Origin: Laetiporus sulphureus 93-53
Taxonomy: Eukaryota; Basidiomycota; Agaricomycetes; Polyporales; Laetiporaceae
DNA length: 64,000 nt
Assembly: GCF_001632365.1 (NCBI RefSeq)
Contig: NW_024468548.1
Span: forward strand, 263,932 to 327,931
Reading direction: 5' to 3'
Shown here: positions 49,232 through 60,765 of the stretch, one piece after another
How the letters are laid out: each line of letters starts with the position of its first letter
How positions within the stretch are numbered: the first letter of the stretch is position 1
The notes under the pieces: generated by a model
Told to the model about the DNA's origin: nothing
Seen by the model: the letters and a program-made list of their open reading frames with translations, nothing else
The model's database searches: none
Translations under genes and position numbers: made by a program

Positions 49232-51555
49232 ATGGCAGGTATGGAACATCTCGTGTCACTCAAAGTGATGAGAGTATCGGTGCGCTTGCAGCTGATCGCC
49301 GGTTGCGTGTGGAGTTGACTGTCCATCCAGCGACCATCGCTTGCAAGTGCGTGGGAGCCTTTCTACTCGAGCTCTCCATCCTTCTCTGCCCATTCGACGA
49401 ATTCAATCGTATCCCTTCAGGGAAAGACCGCTCTCCCGGGACACCCAAAGACTCTCCGGGATCTCAGTCATGTCACAGAAATGCTCATGCTTCCGTCGTC
49501 TTTCGGCTCAATCCAGCTCGGTGAAACGTTCACAAGTTGCCTTTCAGTGAATAATGAAGCAAGCGTGGACATCGAATTCGTCACGCTCACCGTCGAAATG
49601 CAGACAGCGTTGACAAAGACCCCTTTGGCTGAAATTGGTGGCGAGGGTCAACCACTCAGAGTGGGCGAGTCGCTGGAGCGTGTTGTTAGTCATGAGGTCA
49701 AGGAATTAGGCCAACATGCGCTGGCCTGCACGGTATCATATCGCCTTCCACCTGGCTCGCGCATAGCGCCGGGTACGGCCACCGATGTGAACGATCCCGA
49801 GCTGCAAGTCTTTCGTAAGTTTTACAAGTTTGCTGTGAGTGGTATTCTGTCAAGGCCAAAATATAGCTCATGATTTGCGCAAGCGTAGGTGACCAATCCT
49901 CTGTCGGTCAAGACCAAGGTCCACGTCCCCCGCGCCCCCACTGCTCTGATGTTTCGAAGCGAACGCGAAAAAGTCTTCTTGGAAATACACATCCAGAATC
50001 TGACGCAAGACGCGATGTGGCTCGAGCGAATGTACCTTGAGTGCGCTGACGGCTGGCAGGCACACAATGCTAATGCAGTAAGATCGAAAGACTCGGAAGG
50101 CAACGAGAGCATCTTCTCTGGCTCCATGGCACTCATGCAACCTCAAGACATGCGCCAATATGTTTACATTCTGGCACCCACCGTTTTGGCTCTCTTTCCT
50201 GTTACGCATCCACCCGGCAGTGTTGTGCCCTTGGGGAGACTAGACATCTCATGGAGGTCATCGTTTGGGGAGCCAGGGCGCCTATTGACATCCGTAAGCC
50301 ATTGGCAGGATGTCTGTTAGCGAGTCTAATCATCACAGCCTAGATGCTATCGAGGAGGATACCACTCGTACAGCCGCCGCTTCCGAATCAAGGCCCTTCT
50401 CAGGCACCCCCGGTACCTAGCAAGCAACCTGCTTCCGCCATCCCACTTCATTTACAAAGGAGTGCTTCACTGGCAAACGCGTCCCCGCCGCGGCCGCACT
50501 CTCCTCAGCATATACAGCGACCATCGACACCTCCGGCGGGTGGAAGCGGGACCGCTCCCTACCGTCCAGGCTCACCGTTCCGCAATCGCGCAATAGGCCC
50601 TGCTGCGGCGCCTTCCAACACTGTTCTGCCGTCAAGCTCTTCTACTCGTCGCCGGGTGGACGTCGAAGTGGACTTGGTCGTACGACATATTCCACGAGAG
50701 TCGATCAAAATAGAGAAACCATTTGCAATCGCATTCACCGTAAATGTCTCTGCCCCAGTGCCCACCCCTCGTCCGGGTGACACGTGTCGTGCGCGGGTGC
50801 TGTCGCTCGTTGTACAGCATGTACAGCCTCCGCGGGGGATTACAGCCTCAGCCCTTCCGACCAGCGACACGGCAACGGCTAGAAGTGAGCTCTTTAGCCC
50901 GCCGGTGCTTTCGTCGGGCTTTTCTACGCCGTCGCCCAGGAGTACTCCGCATCGCGCCGACTTCCAGGATTCCCTGGCGCAGAGACTACGCGTTGCATCG
51001 CCCCGACGTGGACAGCTGGATGAGGAAGACTCCCGCGCGAACACAGACGGAGACGCTACTCCTCCAGCGGCAAGCGACGTTCGCACCGGCGATGAGACCG
51101 TTATTCTACCTCCTCCATACACGCAAGATGACTTCACGGATGCGAAGACGCCCGTGCGACCGTCAAATGTCGTCTTTTCCGGGGTATCTGCAGTCTTTTT
51201 GCCACAAATAAGGTTGACCGCGCCGGAGGGCTCCGTTGCTGTAATTGAGCCGGCGATGCCTATTCACGAGAGGAACATTAGCACTAGTACCGCAGGCAGC
51301 GCGGCGGACAGCGAGCTCGAGAATATGGCCGGGAGAGCGACAGTCAAGGTCATGACGTCGCAAGACTTCGAGCTGTCTTACATTTCGCTGCGGGGCGGGT
51401 TCAGCACTATTGGTGGGCTGCGCGTTGTGTTGGTCGAGGATAGACTGGTCGAGGAGGGTGAGTCGAGTGATGGGGCAGGGACGACACATTATATGACGGA
51501 ACCGCGGGTCTTAAAAGAATGGGGCGTTGTCGGCGAACTATGGGTAGAATCATAA
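49232..51555 (+). CDS. TRAPPC13: TRAPP complex subunit 13 (DUF974)
   Basis: Subunit of the TRAPP tethering complex that acts as a Rab GEF in Golgi and autophagy traffic. MAGMEHLVSLKVMRVS matches the family start (HLLALKVMRL in animals). Next are VTEMLMLPSSFGSIQLGETF, VSHEVKELGQHALACTVSYR, FRKFYKFAV with NPLSVKTKVH, then VFLEIHIQNLTQDAMWLERM, LQPQDMRQYVYIL-like sequence (here MQPQDMRQYVYIL) and GRLDISWRSSFGEPGRL. A long Pro/Ser-rich disordered insert (about 150 residues, PPLPNQGPSQAPPVPSKQP onward) precedes the last beta domain with VDVEVDLVVRHIPRESIKIE and ISLRGGFSTIGGLRVVLV. The insert is absent from animal homologues. Five exons or so; the ATG at 49232 is in frame with a second at 49241. 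Stop TAA at 51553-51555. Confidence 0.9.
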
Positions 51556-51855
51556 GCAGCAGTGCCGTTTCCGGCAGTGTCCCCCGCCTTCGATGACCTC
51601 ACAAATCGAAATCATCTATAGGGAAGGAGGAGGCTGTAAGGTCGTGAGCGGAAGTAGATTCCCCGTTGCTCTCTATAATAAGAGCCTGGAGCGATGTACT
51701 CTCGCTGATGCCAGAGTCCATGGTCATCGACAAGTGCTGGCGTTGATTATTGAGACGATTATTCCATGTACGATTGCTTTTTTGAAACATAGAAAGAAAG
51801 TAAAGGACCGCGATTGTAAACTGTATGTCACACCTGTCACAATCCTTCTCAGAAC

Positions 51856-53467
51856 ATGAAGCGTGCATTGACATCAGTCACGCGTGACACCATGTCTTGT
51901 ACCCGAGCCCGTAAGCGAAGACGTACGGAAGCATTGCAAGAGTCCACCAACGAGAATGTAGACCCATCGTACGTGGCGGAAAAAATGAGCCCGAAGGACG
52001 ATATTCCCGAAATGCCGCTGGAGGAGGTCGTGGAAACAGCCCCTGCTGTCGAAGCCACCGTGGACGAGCCGGCTCAGCCACAGGAGAGATCCGCGAAAGA
52101 GCAGGAGATTTGGGATGCTTTCAAAGAGGAACATTATGAAGGTGAGCATGCCAGCTATGTCTAGAGAGCCTATTTGACATGTCTCGTGTGTAGTTCTCGA
52201 GCAGTTGCCGCTATCCCTCCACCGCTCCTTTGCATTAATCCTCGAGTTAGATCAACAAGTACACAGTGGGTGCAAACCAATGATGTCATAGTTGCAGTCT
52301 GACAGTGCGATTTCCTTCTTCAGATCACCAAGAAGAGCTATTACCCACTCTGCTCCAGTACATCTCGGTCAGGAAGAGCTTGGAAACTGGACAAACCAAG
52401 GGCGAGCTACCACAACAGGTTAGCAATGGAGACAGCACTCAAAATCCGCCACCTGAAGGACCAACACCCACCGCTGCAGAGCATGATAAGCCGGTTGTGT
52501 CGTCTCGGCAACTGTTGATGAAAGCTGCGCAGTTATCCGAAGAGATCGTGCGTGCGTCCAATGAGAAGGTGCATGTCGCACGATTCACGTACGACTTGGT
52601 GAGTGGTATCTGTTTCTATATTATGTGCGCAGCGTGAACCTGGTTGTGTAGGTGGACCGGTATATCCGCGATTTGGATCGCGCTATCAAGGAACAGGAAA
52701 CGTCGATATCTCTTGGTCTTCGCCCTGGGACGTACCCAGCGTCCATAGCTTTGCCAGATTCCATGCTTCCGCCGAGCGTCTCTGAGTCGCTCGCTCTACA
52801 GCTCCCACAGCCAGAACCAGCAACCGCCATGAAGGCGGACCTTCTTGCACCACAAGCAGCTCCTGTTGAACCGCAGGAGCCAACAGTGGAAGTGCAACGC
52901 GAGAAGTCGCCTGTCCCTGTACAGCTAGCGGCGCTCGGACGTCTGCGCAGAAGAAAAGGCAACGGCTGGGGCAGTTCAAAGAAGAGGAAACACACGGCAA
53001 CTTCGGTTGAGTTGGGCATTAAAACGGATGCGGCGGCTGTCGCTGCTCCTACAGGGCTGAAGCTTGTACTGCCGCCGTTGGGTACGTCTCAATTGGCGAT
53101 GAACGCGAGCGACCTGCCTATTGACCCGAACGAGCCGCGCTATTGTTTCTGCAACCAAGTGTCGTATGGAGAGGTACGTGCGAGCTCAAGAAGCTGTGGC
53201 GGTCGTACTCATCGGGACTTCGTGTAGATGGTAGCATGTGATCGCGAAGGGTGTGAACGCGAATGGGTGCGTAGTCTCACATCGTGCATGTTGAATTATC
53301 ATTCACGGCGCCTGCGTCCTCAGTTTCACCTCGGTTGCGTCGATCTCAAGGAAGCACCTCCCAAAGATAAAGAATGGTTCTGTCGGGTATGTGAGCCGAT
53401 TGTCAAGGCCGAAAGGGAGGGCAAGAAGCTCGGCAAGGGCAAAGAGAGAGGAAAGAAGGTCCATTGA
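51856..53467 (+). CDS. ING-family PHD-finger chromatin protein
   Basis: Histone H3K4me3 reader subunit of a histone acetyltransferase or deacetylase complex (yeast Yng1/Yng2/Pho23 group). Starts MKRALTSVTRDTMSCTRARK with a basic nuclear-type stretch RKRRR. The ING N-terminal helical region includes LPLSLHRSFALILELDQQ and later VHVARFTYDLVDRYIRDLDR. A disordered linker rich in Pro/Glu/Ala and a KKRKH patch follows. The C-terminal PHD is complete: YCFCNQVSYGEMVACDREGC, then EREW, FHLGCVDLKEAPP and WFCRVC, giving C4HC3 zinc ligands; an intron splits it after EREW. It ends in a Lys-rich tail (GKGKERGKKVH). Which ING paralogue this is cannot be told. Confidence 0.9.
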
Positions 53468-53610
53468 TGTCTACCTATTGAACCGAGTTCTTGCTATTTC
53501 TTCGCCACACGATGATATCGATCAATTTGTAGCAGTAATATGACACACATATACCTAGGAATACAGCGAATAGTACAATGTTACAGATCCGAATCCTCCT
53601 TCAATAAGGT

Positions 53611-55536
53611 TCATACGCTTGTCACCTGCATACCGAGCTTGTTGGCCAATGTCTCCATGTAAACCTCTGTATTCCCGTCAGAGCAAGCATCATTTAGCGA
53701 GTATGTTTGGCTCACCAGTCTCGTGTCGCAATCTCCAGTATTCCGCCAAGAGTTCATTGAGCTCCGCTTGGCTCTTCTTGAGGTGCTCCGCCATCTGCGA
53801 AACGCTGTCAACAAGTGCACATGCATGACATAACCAGCACACAAACCTTGCGCTCAATCGCATCCGCCTCCGCGCGGAGCTCCTCCACTTGCCTGTCGTT
53901 ATCCCGGCGTTCGACCGCCATCTCCTCGTACTCGCGCTGTAGCCGCTCAATCGTCTGTTGGCTCGCGAGTCGTTTATCCTCGGCGTGCCTTTGCGCACGT
54001 TCGAGCTTTTCCTGTGCGTTTGCGAGCTGCTTCTTGACCCGCTGTGTGTGACGTCAAGCATTCATGAAGTAAATGACAGTTCTTAGCGATCCAGAGGTGA
54101 AACGGACCTCTCGCTTCATCTCCAGCTCAGTCCGCTCGCTCTTCTTCTGGTCTAGTTGGTCTCGCAAGTCGGACAGTTCCTTTTGGGCAGCATCGAGCGC
54201 ATTGGCCTCTTTCTCGATCATCTGCAATTGCTCCACACAAGAACGCACATCCTACACCACCTTTCATTCAGCGTTACGTCAATCAGTGGCAGATCCTAAT
54301 TGCACCTTCTCGATGTTCAGAAGCGCCGCGATCTTCGTCTGCAGATCGCGGATCTTCGTCTCGTGCGCGTTGACCGTGCGCTTCTCCTCGGCGGCTGTCG
54401 CGCTCATGCTTGTGATGTTGCGCTTGATGCGCTCCGGCGATTGCACAATCCTCCCGCGTGTCCGATTGATCTTGTCATTAAGCACTGCCGTCTCCTTGTT
54501 CACGCCTTCCTACTCGAATCAAAAAAAAATGTGATGACGGTGCGTTTGGTTTCGCTTGGACTGACGTGCCTTGCTTTGCAGCACCGATTCAATTTCCCGC
54601 TTGAGAGTCTCCAGGTCTTTGAGAAGGGATAGCTGCGTTTCCTTGTACTGCACGAGCTGTGCGGTCATCGAAGTCTTCTCTTGACGCAAAGCTTCGCACT
54701 TAGGCTCGTCCTCTGCACGTTTTGCCCTTCTCGTATTAGACTGACGAGCTCTTGCTCCAGTTGTGATCCACGTACTTGATTGTCACTACCTTCTGGCGCG
54801 TCTCCGCCAACTGCTGGGCCACCCGATCCCGCTCCTCGACGACAGCCGCAGACCTCTCGCGGAGGCCCATGATGAACGGCTCACACTGTTCGCAGAACTT
54901 GACAAAGTTGACAAAGGCGGATAAGATGGAGCGCGTTCGTTCGGGTTCGGGGAAGTACAGGTCCCGTGAACTGAAGCCGTGGAACTTGGCCGCGGTGGCG
55001 AAACGTTGGCTGGGAGATGTCACTTGCCTTGCACATATGCATATTACGAAGGGCTCACAGATGATGGAGAAGGAGGACTTTGGGTAGGGCTTGGGTATAT
55101 AATTCCTGCGACAAAGATCATTATCAGGTCTTCGGCTTAGCAGAACCATAGCGACTGGGAATGCCGTAGACATGCGACAGTTTCATCAGAGGCATCGGAG
55201 AGCCATTATTGACGCGAGAGACCACTGCCTTCATTTAGCATGGTATCACGTCAACTCCGTGACCATTAGATGATCGAAGTACCGACGCATGGGCAGCGCT
55301 GCAGTCGAATGTGTACTCACAGGATTGTCCACTGTAGCCAAAGCCGCGTCCACAGAAGGCTGAAGCGCGTCCACGGTGATCCCAGTGACTTGTTCCAGAC
55401 AAGTGCTGTAAATGCCTAAGACGAATTCAGGCGTCGGTCGCGCGACTTGTTCGTGGCTGATTGCATAGCCCCAACCCGAGAACGCGTCGACGATCTCTGC
55501 GATAGACATCGTCGGAAACGAGAACTGCCCAGCCAT
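53611..55536 (-). CDS. NUF2: Kinetochore protein NUF2 (NDC80 complex)
   Basis: Outer-kinetochore subunit that pairs with NDC80 to bind microtubules. ATG 55536 gives MAGQFSFPTMSIAEIVDAFS with GWGYAISHEQVARPTPEFVL, the calponin-homology-like Nuf2 head. The 215-nt intron 55106-55320 joins SVDAALATVDNP to ELYTQALPKVLLLHHLQRFA; DLYFPEPERTRSILSAFVNF and VKFCEQCEPFIMGLRERSAA follow. The rest is coiled coil on several exons (ELEMKREV; KQLANAQEKLERAQRHAEDK-type heptads). The last exons give ELLAEYWRLRHETG-EVYMETLANKLGMQVTSV, TGA at 53611-53613. It is divergent from the RecQ gene by 251 bp. Its middle exon order was read less carefully than its ends. Confidence 0.9.
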
Positions 55537-55787
55537 GTTGGAAAGAGACAAATAGCACGAACAGTCTGAGAGTTCGAGTGCGAAGTTTCAACTCAACGAA
55601 GCAAACGCGGTCGCGACATGAAAGCACGCACGCGGAGTGTTTACGATCACGTGAGAGACGCGAAGCGTGTATATCGCTGAATTCACGCGCTTCTTTCCCA
55701 TTAGGTTAGTCTTTCGCCTTGCTCTGTACCCTACCACATCGTCCGAGGTTCCTTCTGTTATCCTCCCCGTTCAATACCCTCTGTGCG
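55537..55787. promoter_or_regulatory. Shared promoter region, NUF2 / RecQ
   Basis: 251 bp between divergent start codons. It contains three ACGCG cores (55630-55634, 55658-55662, 55685-55689) and a palindromic CACGTG (55648-55653). ACGCG is the core of the MBF/DSC1 site; both genes serve S phase or mitosis. Cell-cycle control is inferred from motif and gene roles. Confidence 0.45.
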
Positions 55788-58700
55788 ATGTCAGGTCCCA
55801 GGAATAACCTGGACGACCTGCGTCGCAGGCAAGCTGTCGGCACCCCGGCGTCGAGCCCGAAACCGGAATCATCGACTCAGCAGAAGGTGCGCGATGATAT
55901 CGTTGAGGTCGAAGGAGTGCAGTTTGAAGACTTGACACTCCCCAAATGCAGTTCTCCAGGTTCAAGCCGTCGAAGTCGTTTAGCACCTCTGATCATGTAG
56001 CAGGTGCGTCTCATCAGCATTATCGGCAGGTGCTCGCGAGCCGATCGTGTATTGCAGTTCGCACACCGCCCGGCGGTCTACCCTCCTTTGCGACACCTGG
56101 GTTTGGGAAGAAGAAACCCGCACCACTGCGAACGAATATGGCCGCAGACAACAGCATCCCCATCATCGACGTCTCTTCCGACGAATCCTTCTCAGCCAAG
56201 CCACCGACAGCCCATGTCCCGAACAAACGGTTATCAGTCGAATCCTCATCTGATGCTGAGAATGTACTGCCTCCAAAGCGCGTCAAGGTGGAGTCGCATC
56301 AGAAGGAGAATGAGCGGCCCTCTGTAAGGGACAAGGGAAAGGCGAGAGAGGTTCCCTCTCGCATCACTAATTCACATGGAGATGGAAACCGTGAGTCCTC
56401 TCCAGCCAGATCAATCCCACATGCAACCGTCTTGCCTGCTACCGGATTCGCCCGTACGACCTCGACGCCATTCTTGCCAATAGATCATTCGGACTTGTTC
56501 TCGGTGCGTACTTTCCAACATTATATGCAGTGGTGTTCCAGTCGTTACATGACCATCTGACACACAAGCGCTACACATTAAATTGCATCAGAAAGCCTGA
56601 TTCATTGTTCATCCACCGGTTCATCTGCCCTTCCACTGCTTCAGCTACATACCCAAAGGCTCTCTGGTGCAATTTAAGAGTATCATTGTGTAGTCTGACC
56701 CTTTGATGGGATCAAAGGGTCTGATCCCATAGCCGGTTGATGTCAATGGTCGATGTGGGACTCATTTTAAATGCGTGACGGTGCCTGCGCTCTAGCTTCT
56801 CGCAAGGTGGCGAGAGATGCTGCATCTGTATGATGGGCCGAGGTGCTTTTGGTCTCGCATTTGCTGTGACCCTCTGACCACAGCGAATGGGTCCGACGTC
56901 ATGGACGGCTGTGACTGGAGATGAATATCGGTCAAGAGCGCCACCGACTATACATGAATTGACCGTGCTTTCTAACATGCTGTGCATAGAAATCTGTCGA
57001 AGATCTTATAATGATAGCGGACAGCAACCTCAACCTCCGGGCGCAGATACACGAGCGGTTCGCACAATACAGCTCAGGCGAGGACCGAAGTCATGACTTC
57101 GCCTTGCTTCAGCAGATCGAGTAAGTTCCTTCAACGATCTTTACATAAATACCCACACCCTTGTCAATACCAATTTCCTATCAGCAAGCTTTTGTCCTAC
57201 CGGAATGAGTGCATCAGGGCGGTAAAGTCAGCGCGGCATGACCACCGGCAGCCGAATCTACCGAACCCTTCGTGGCATGCTGGTGCCGCCGCTCAGCCCC
57301 TTGCTCCTGTCATTCGCGCTACATCTCCACCGGAGGTCAAGAGAGAGGATGACTCCCCATTTGCTTCAGCATTCACCAACGTTCCGTCCACTCTGTACCC
57401 GACTGCCGACACCTCTTATACGTCCGACCCGGCCTCCACTATCACATTCGTCGACGAGATCAGCTCGACTGCAAAGACCGTCGACCCGCATGATGTAGAA
57501 GACGACGACGATCTGTGGGGCAAGGTCGACGACTTTCCCGCCGACCGCCTCGAGGAACAGCTGGCCCCGAAACCTACGGGCATGATCTCTCCCTCAGTCT
57601 CACATCCCAAGATAGATATCTCTTCTTCGTCATCGCTGCCTGCCAAGCAGGATGATACATTGCTCAAGTCGCCGTACTACACCGAGATCATGCAGAAGCT
57701 GCGCAGCGTCTTCGGTCTCGAATCCTTCCGCACGAACCAGCTCGAGGCGATCACCGCGCTGCTCTCCGGACAGGACTCAATGGTGCTCATGCCCACGGGC
57801 GGGGGCAAGAGCCTGTGCTATCAGCTGCCCGCGGTGTGCGAGGGCGGCAAGACGCGGGGCACGATAATCGTAATCGGGCCGCTGCTTGCGCTGATGCAGG
57901 ACCAGGTGGCGGCGCTACAAGACAAGGGCGTCGACGTCGCGTTTTTCAACTCGGAGCAGACGCACGAGGAGGTGAAGGACGTCTGCCGGCGGCTGGTCCA
58001 TCCGATCAAGCGGCAGCGTCCAAACCTGCTATACGTGACTCCGGAGAAGCTGAAGCACAGCTCCGCGTTGATGTCGATATTGAGGCAGCTATACACCGAG
58101 AAGCACTTGAAAGGATATGTGCTTGATGAAGGCCACTGTGCGGTCAAGTGGGGTCGGGACTTCCGTGATGCGGTGGGACATATATCTGCTCGAGTTTGCT
58201 GATCTGCTCACACCACTCTGATCGCAGTACCGGTTCCTTAACTGTCTCCGCCAGGACTTCCCGGGCATTCCGATCATGGCCCTGACCGCGACGGCGACGG
58301 CGCACGTGAAGCATGACCTCAAGCATCTCCTGCGGATCCCCCATTGTGTCGAGTTCTCGCAGTCGATGAATCGCCCGAACCTGAACTACGAGGTGCGGCC
58401 GAAGAAGAAGATGGTGCTTCAGGAGATCGCACAGTTTATCAAGGAGAGCCACGCCAGGGAGACCGGGATCATCTATGCGCACAGCCGCAAGTCGTGCGAG
58501 GAGATCGCGTACAAATTGAGGGAAGAACATGGTCTCGATGCACGTCACTTCCATGCCAAGGTGGATTCAAGGGACAAGGCGGAAACATTAGATAGCTGGA
58601 AGACGGATGCATGTCAGATAATCGTTGCGACAGTACGAGTGTTCATTAAGGTACCTGCGAAAATATAGCTGACAAATACATTGCCCAGATCGCGTTCGGT

Positions 58701-60274
58701 ATGGGTATAGACAAGTCAGACGGTATGCTTCGCCGTATTTCGGAGTAACGTTCTCTCACCTCTGTTGCAGTGCGATTTGTGATCCATCACGACTTGCCTG
58801 GCGATCTCGACGGGTATGTCTTTTAGATTTCATACTCTTCCCGCTCATCTCACCAATAAATGCACAGCTACTACCAAGAGACAGGACGAGCTGGTAGGGA
58901 TGGGCAGCCTGCTGATTGCATTTTGTGTGAGTCCGCATCCTTATCTGATGCTCAAATCCAAGCAGAGGATGACACGCTACACGTTGCAGTCTACCAATAC
59001 AGAGATGCCACCATCAGGCAACAGCAAATCCGCGACAACAAGGATATCAATGAGACTGAGAGGGCCCACCAAACCGACGAGTTGCGCCGGGTCGTTCAAT
59101 TCTGCCAGAACAACGTCGACTGTCGGCGGATGCAGGTTCTGGCATACTACGGAGAGAACTTCGATATAGCCATCTGCCGAAACGGTTGCGACAACTGCCG
59201 TAATCCGCTCGACACGGAGGTTGAAGACGTCACCGAGACGGCGGTGCAGATCATACAGCTTGCTCAATCGCTCATCACCGAAAGCGGCGAGTGGGTCACG
59301 CGTAATCATTTGGTTGACATCATCAAGGGCAGTGCAGCGCAGCAAATCAAGGCTAAGGGGTGGAACAGCCAGTCTTTGTATGGATTGGGGAAGGACATGT
59401 CCAAGGAGCGTATTGAGCGGCTGGTCGATCGCTTGGAAACGGAAGGCGTCTTCTGTCAGACCACTGCTAGGAACGGGGGCGACTGGTCTCAGTCGTATAT
59501 GCAGGCAAGCATCTGAAAGCCTGCCATTTGGCGTGTGCTGACTGGTTCATAGGTTACGTCAGAGGCAGATGCGTTCGTCCGCAAGCGGACAAGGATGACA
59601 ATGAAGTTTCGTGTAGCTCATAGCAAGCGGCCTACCGCCAGCCGTTCTACCAGCCGGAAGCAGCCATCCTCCACAGGCGGGAGGTACAACGAAAGGAACC
59701 GGTCCACGAAGGAAATTTATGAAGACGAAGATCCAATTTCGCTCTACCAAGAAGATGATAACGGCTACAGTGTCAGGGAGGACATCTGGGCGATGCCCAG
59801 CCCCAGAAAGGCTGGCGAAAAATCGAAGCCGAAGATTGATCGGAAGGCATTTGCGGAGGATGTCATTGTCATTGATGATGATGGCAGTGAGCGTAATGAG
59901 TCCAATAATCCGAATCTCAACGAGTTCAGTAGATTGCGTGTAAAGGTGGGTCTCTCATGCTGTGCACGTCACTTCAGAGTTTACAATGGTCCCAGATCGC
60001 GGTGGAGCATGACCTACATCCTGGTGACGTACTTGCAGATGAAGCTCTCTTTATGTTGAGCTTAGAATGTCCCAACGGTTCGTTCATCTTATTTTCTTCA
60101 CCTCATATGCCGTGCCTGATTCTATATATATATATATATATATTAGATATCGACTCTTTCAATGCCAGTCTCTTAGACGTTGGAGTAGACTTACAAGCCT
60201 TCCAGCCTTACGCGAACCGTTTTCTGGACCTATGCATCAAACAACACGTCAATTTGCATGAGTCACACGAGTAG
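55788..60274 (+). CDS. RecQ family DNA helicase, BLM/Sgs1/Rqh1 type
   Basis: 3'-5' helicase for recombination control and fork repair. Start MSGPRNNLDDLRRRQAVGTP; an intron after STQQK leads to FSRFKPSKSFSTSDHVA. The N-terminal third is disordered and acidic. The core has SFRTNQLEAI-like sequence (here SFRTNQLEAITALLSGQD), Walker A MPTGGGKSLCYQLP, motif Ia IGPLLALMQDQVAAL, box II VLDEGHCAVKWGRDF, motif III ALTATAT, IIYAHSRKSCEEIA, IAFGMGIDKSDVRFVIHHDL and motif VI YYQETGRAGRDGQPADC. The RecQ zinc region (NNVDCRRMQVLAYYGENF; CRNGCDNC), winged helix (LYGLGKDMSKERIERLVDRL) and a C-terminal HRDC-like domain (LRVKIAVEHDLHPGDVLADE) follow. Stop TAG at 60272-60274. Box II is DEGH instead of the usual DEAH. 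One intron of about 480 nt lies at 56.5-57.0 kb. Confidence 0.92.
56694..56724. repeat. Inverted repeat (hairpin) in a RecQ intron
   Basis: Two 14-nt arms (56694-56707 and 56711-56724) are complementary at 13 of 14 positions around a 3-nt GGG loop; the inner 11 bp, with the sequence GACCCTTTGAT, are perfect. It lies inside the unusually long intron of the RecQ gene. It may be a MITE remnant or a structured intron element. Confidence 0.6.
60123..60142. repeat. (TA)10 microsatellite next to a splice acceptor
   Basis: Ten TA units at 60123-60142 lie in the last RecQ intron and end only 4 nt before its AG acceptor (60145-60146). Length changes here could affect recognition of the acceptor; this is inference. 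Confidence 0.7.
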
Positions 60275-60765
60275 GTCTCCCTTCACCGTAATATCTATAC
60301 GCAGAATCACAACTACGGACATATCCAGGAGTTCCACTCGGCAACAAACTTCCATTACTGCTCTTCATCAGCGCTATGAATACCAGAACAGTTCGAAGCC
60401 GTCGTCTTCCAGGAGATGATGAGAATCACGTTATTGCGCTCTATTATGCGGAATCTATGGCACAGGGAAACGGAATGCTACAATATCGTTATGCTAGATC
60501 TTGGATGTATAATACAGTAGGTCCAACTTATGTGTCGTTACCTGTAACAGTCAAAAAATACTATAACTATGACAAGCGCCATCTCAACGCTATCGCATTG
60601 TATCTTCGGATATATGAAGGGAATTGTGGTATCTAGCGGCAAATCTGCGAGACGTTACGTGATCCTTCGAGCAAATCGTCCTCTGAGCAAATCGTGAAAA
60701 GAGCTGCATAGGAACAATCAATCCGGTGTAAGTCCATGAGGAAGCCCAAGGCACGGACTGCCTAA
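60275..60765. other. Intergenic, convergent 3' regions
   Basis: 491 bp between the stops of the RecQ gene and of the membrane transporter gene. Only short frames without motifs; AT-richer around 60480-60560. Nothing else was seen. Confidence 0.45.

Noticed and set aside
50559..51137. 192-codon minus-strand open frame opposite TRAPPC13
   Set aside because: Antisense shadow of a GC-rich disordered coding region.
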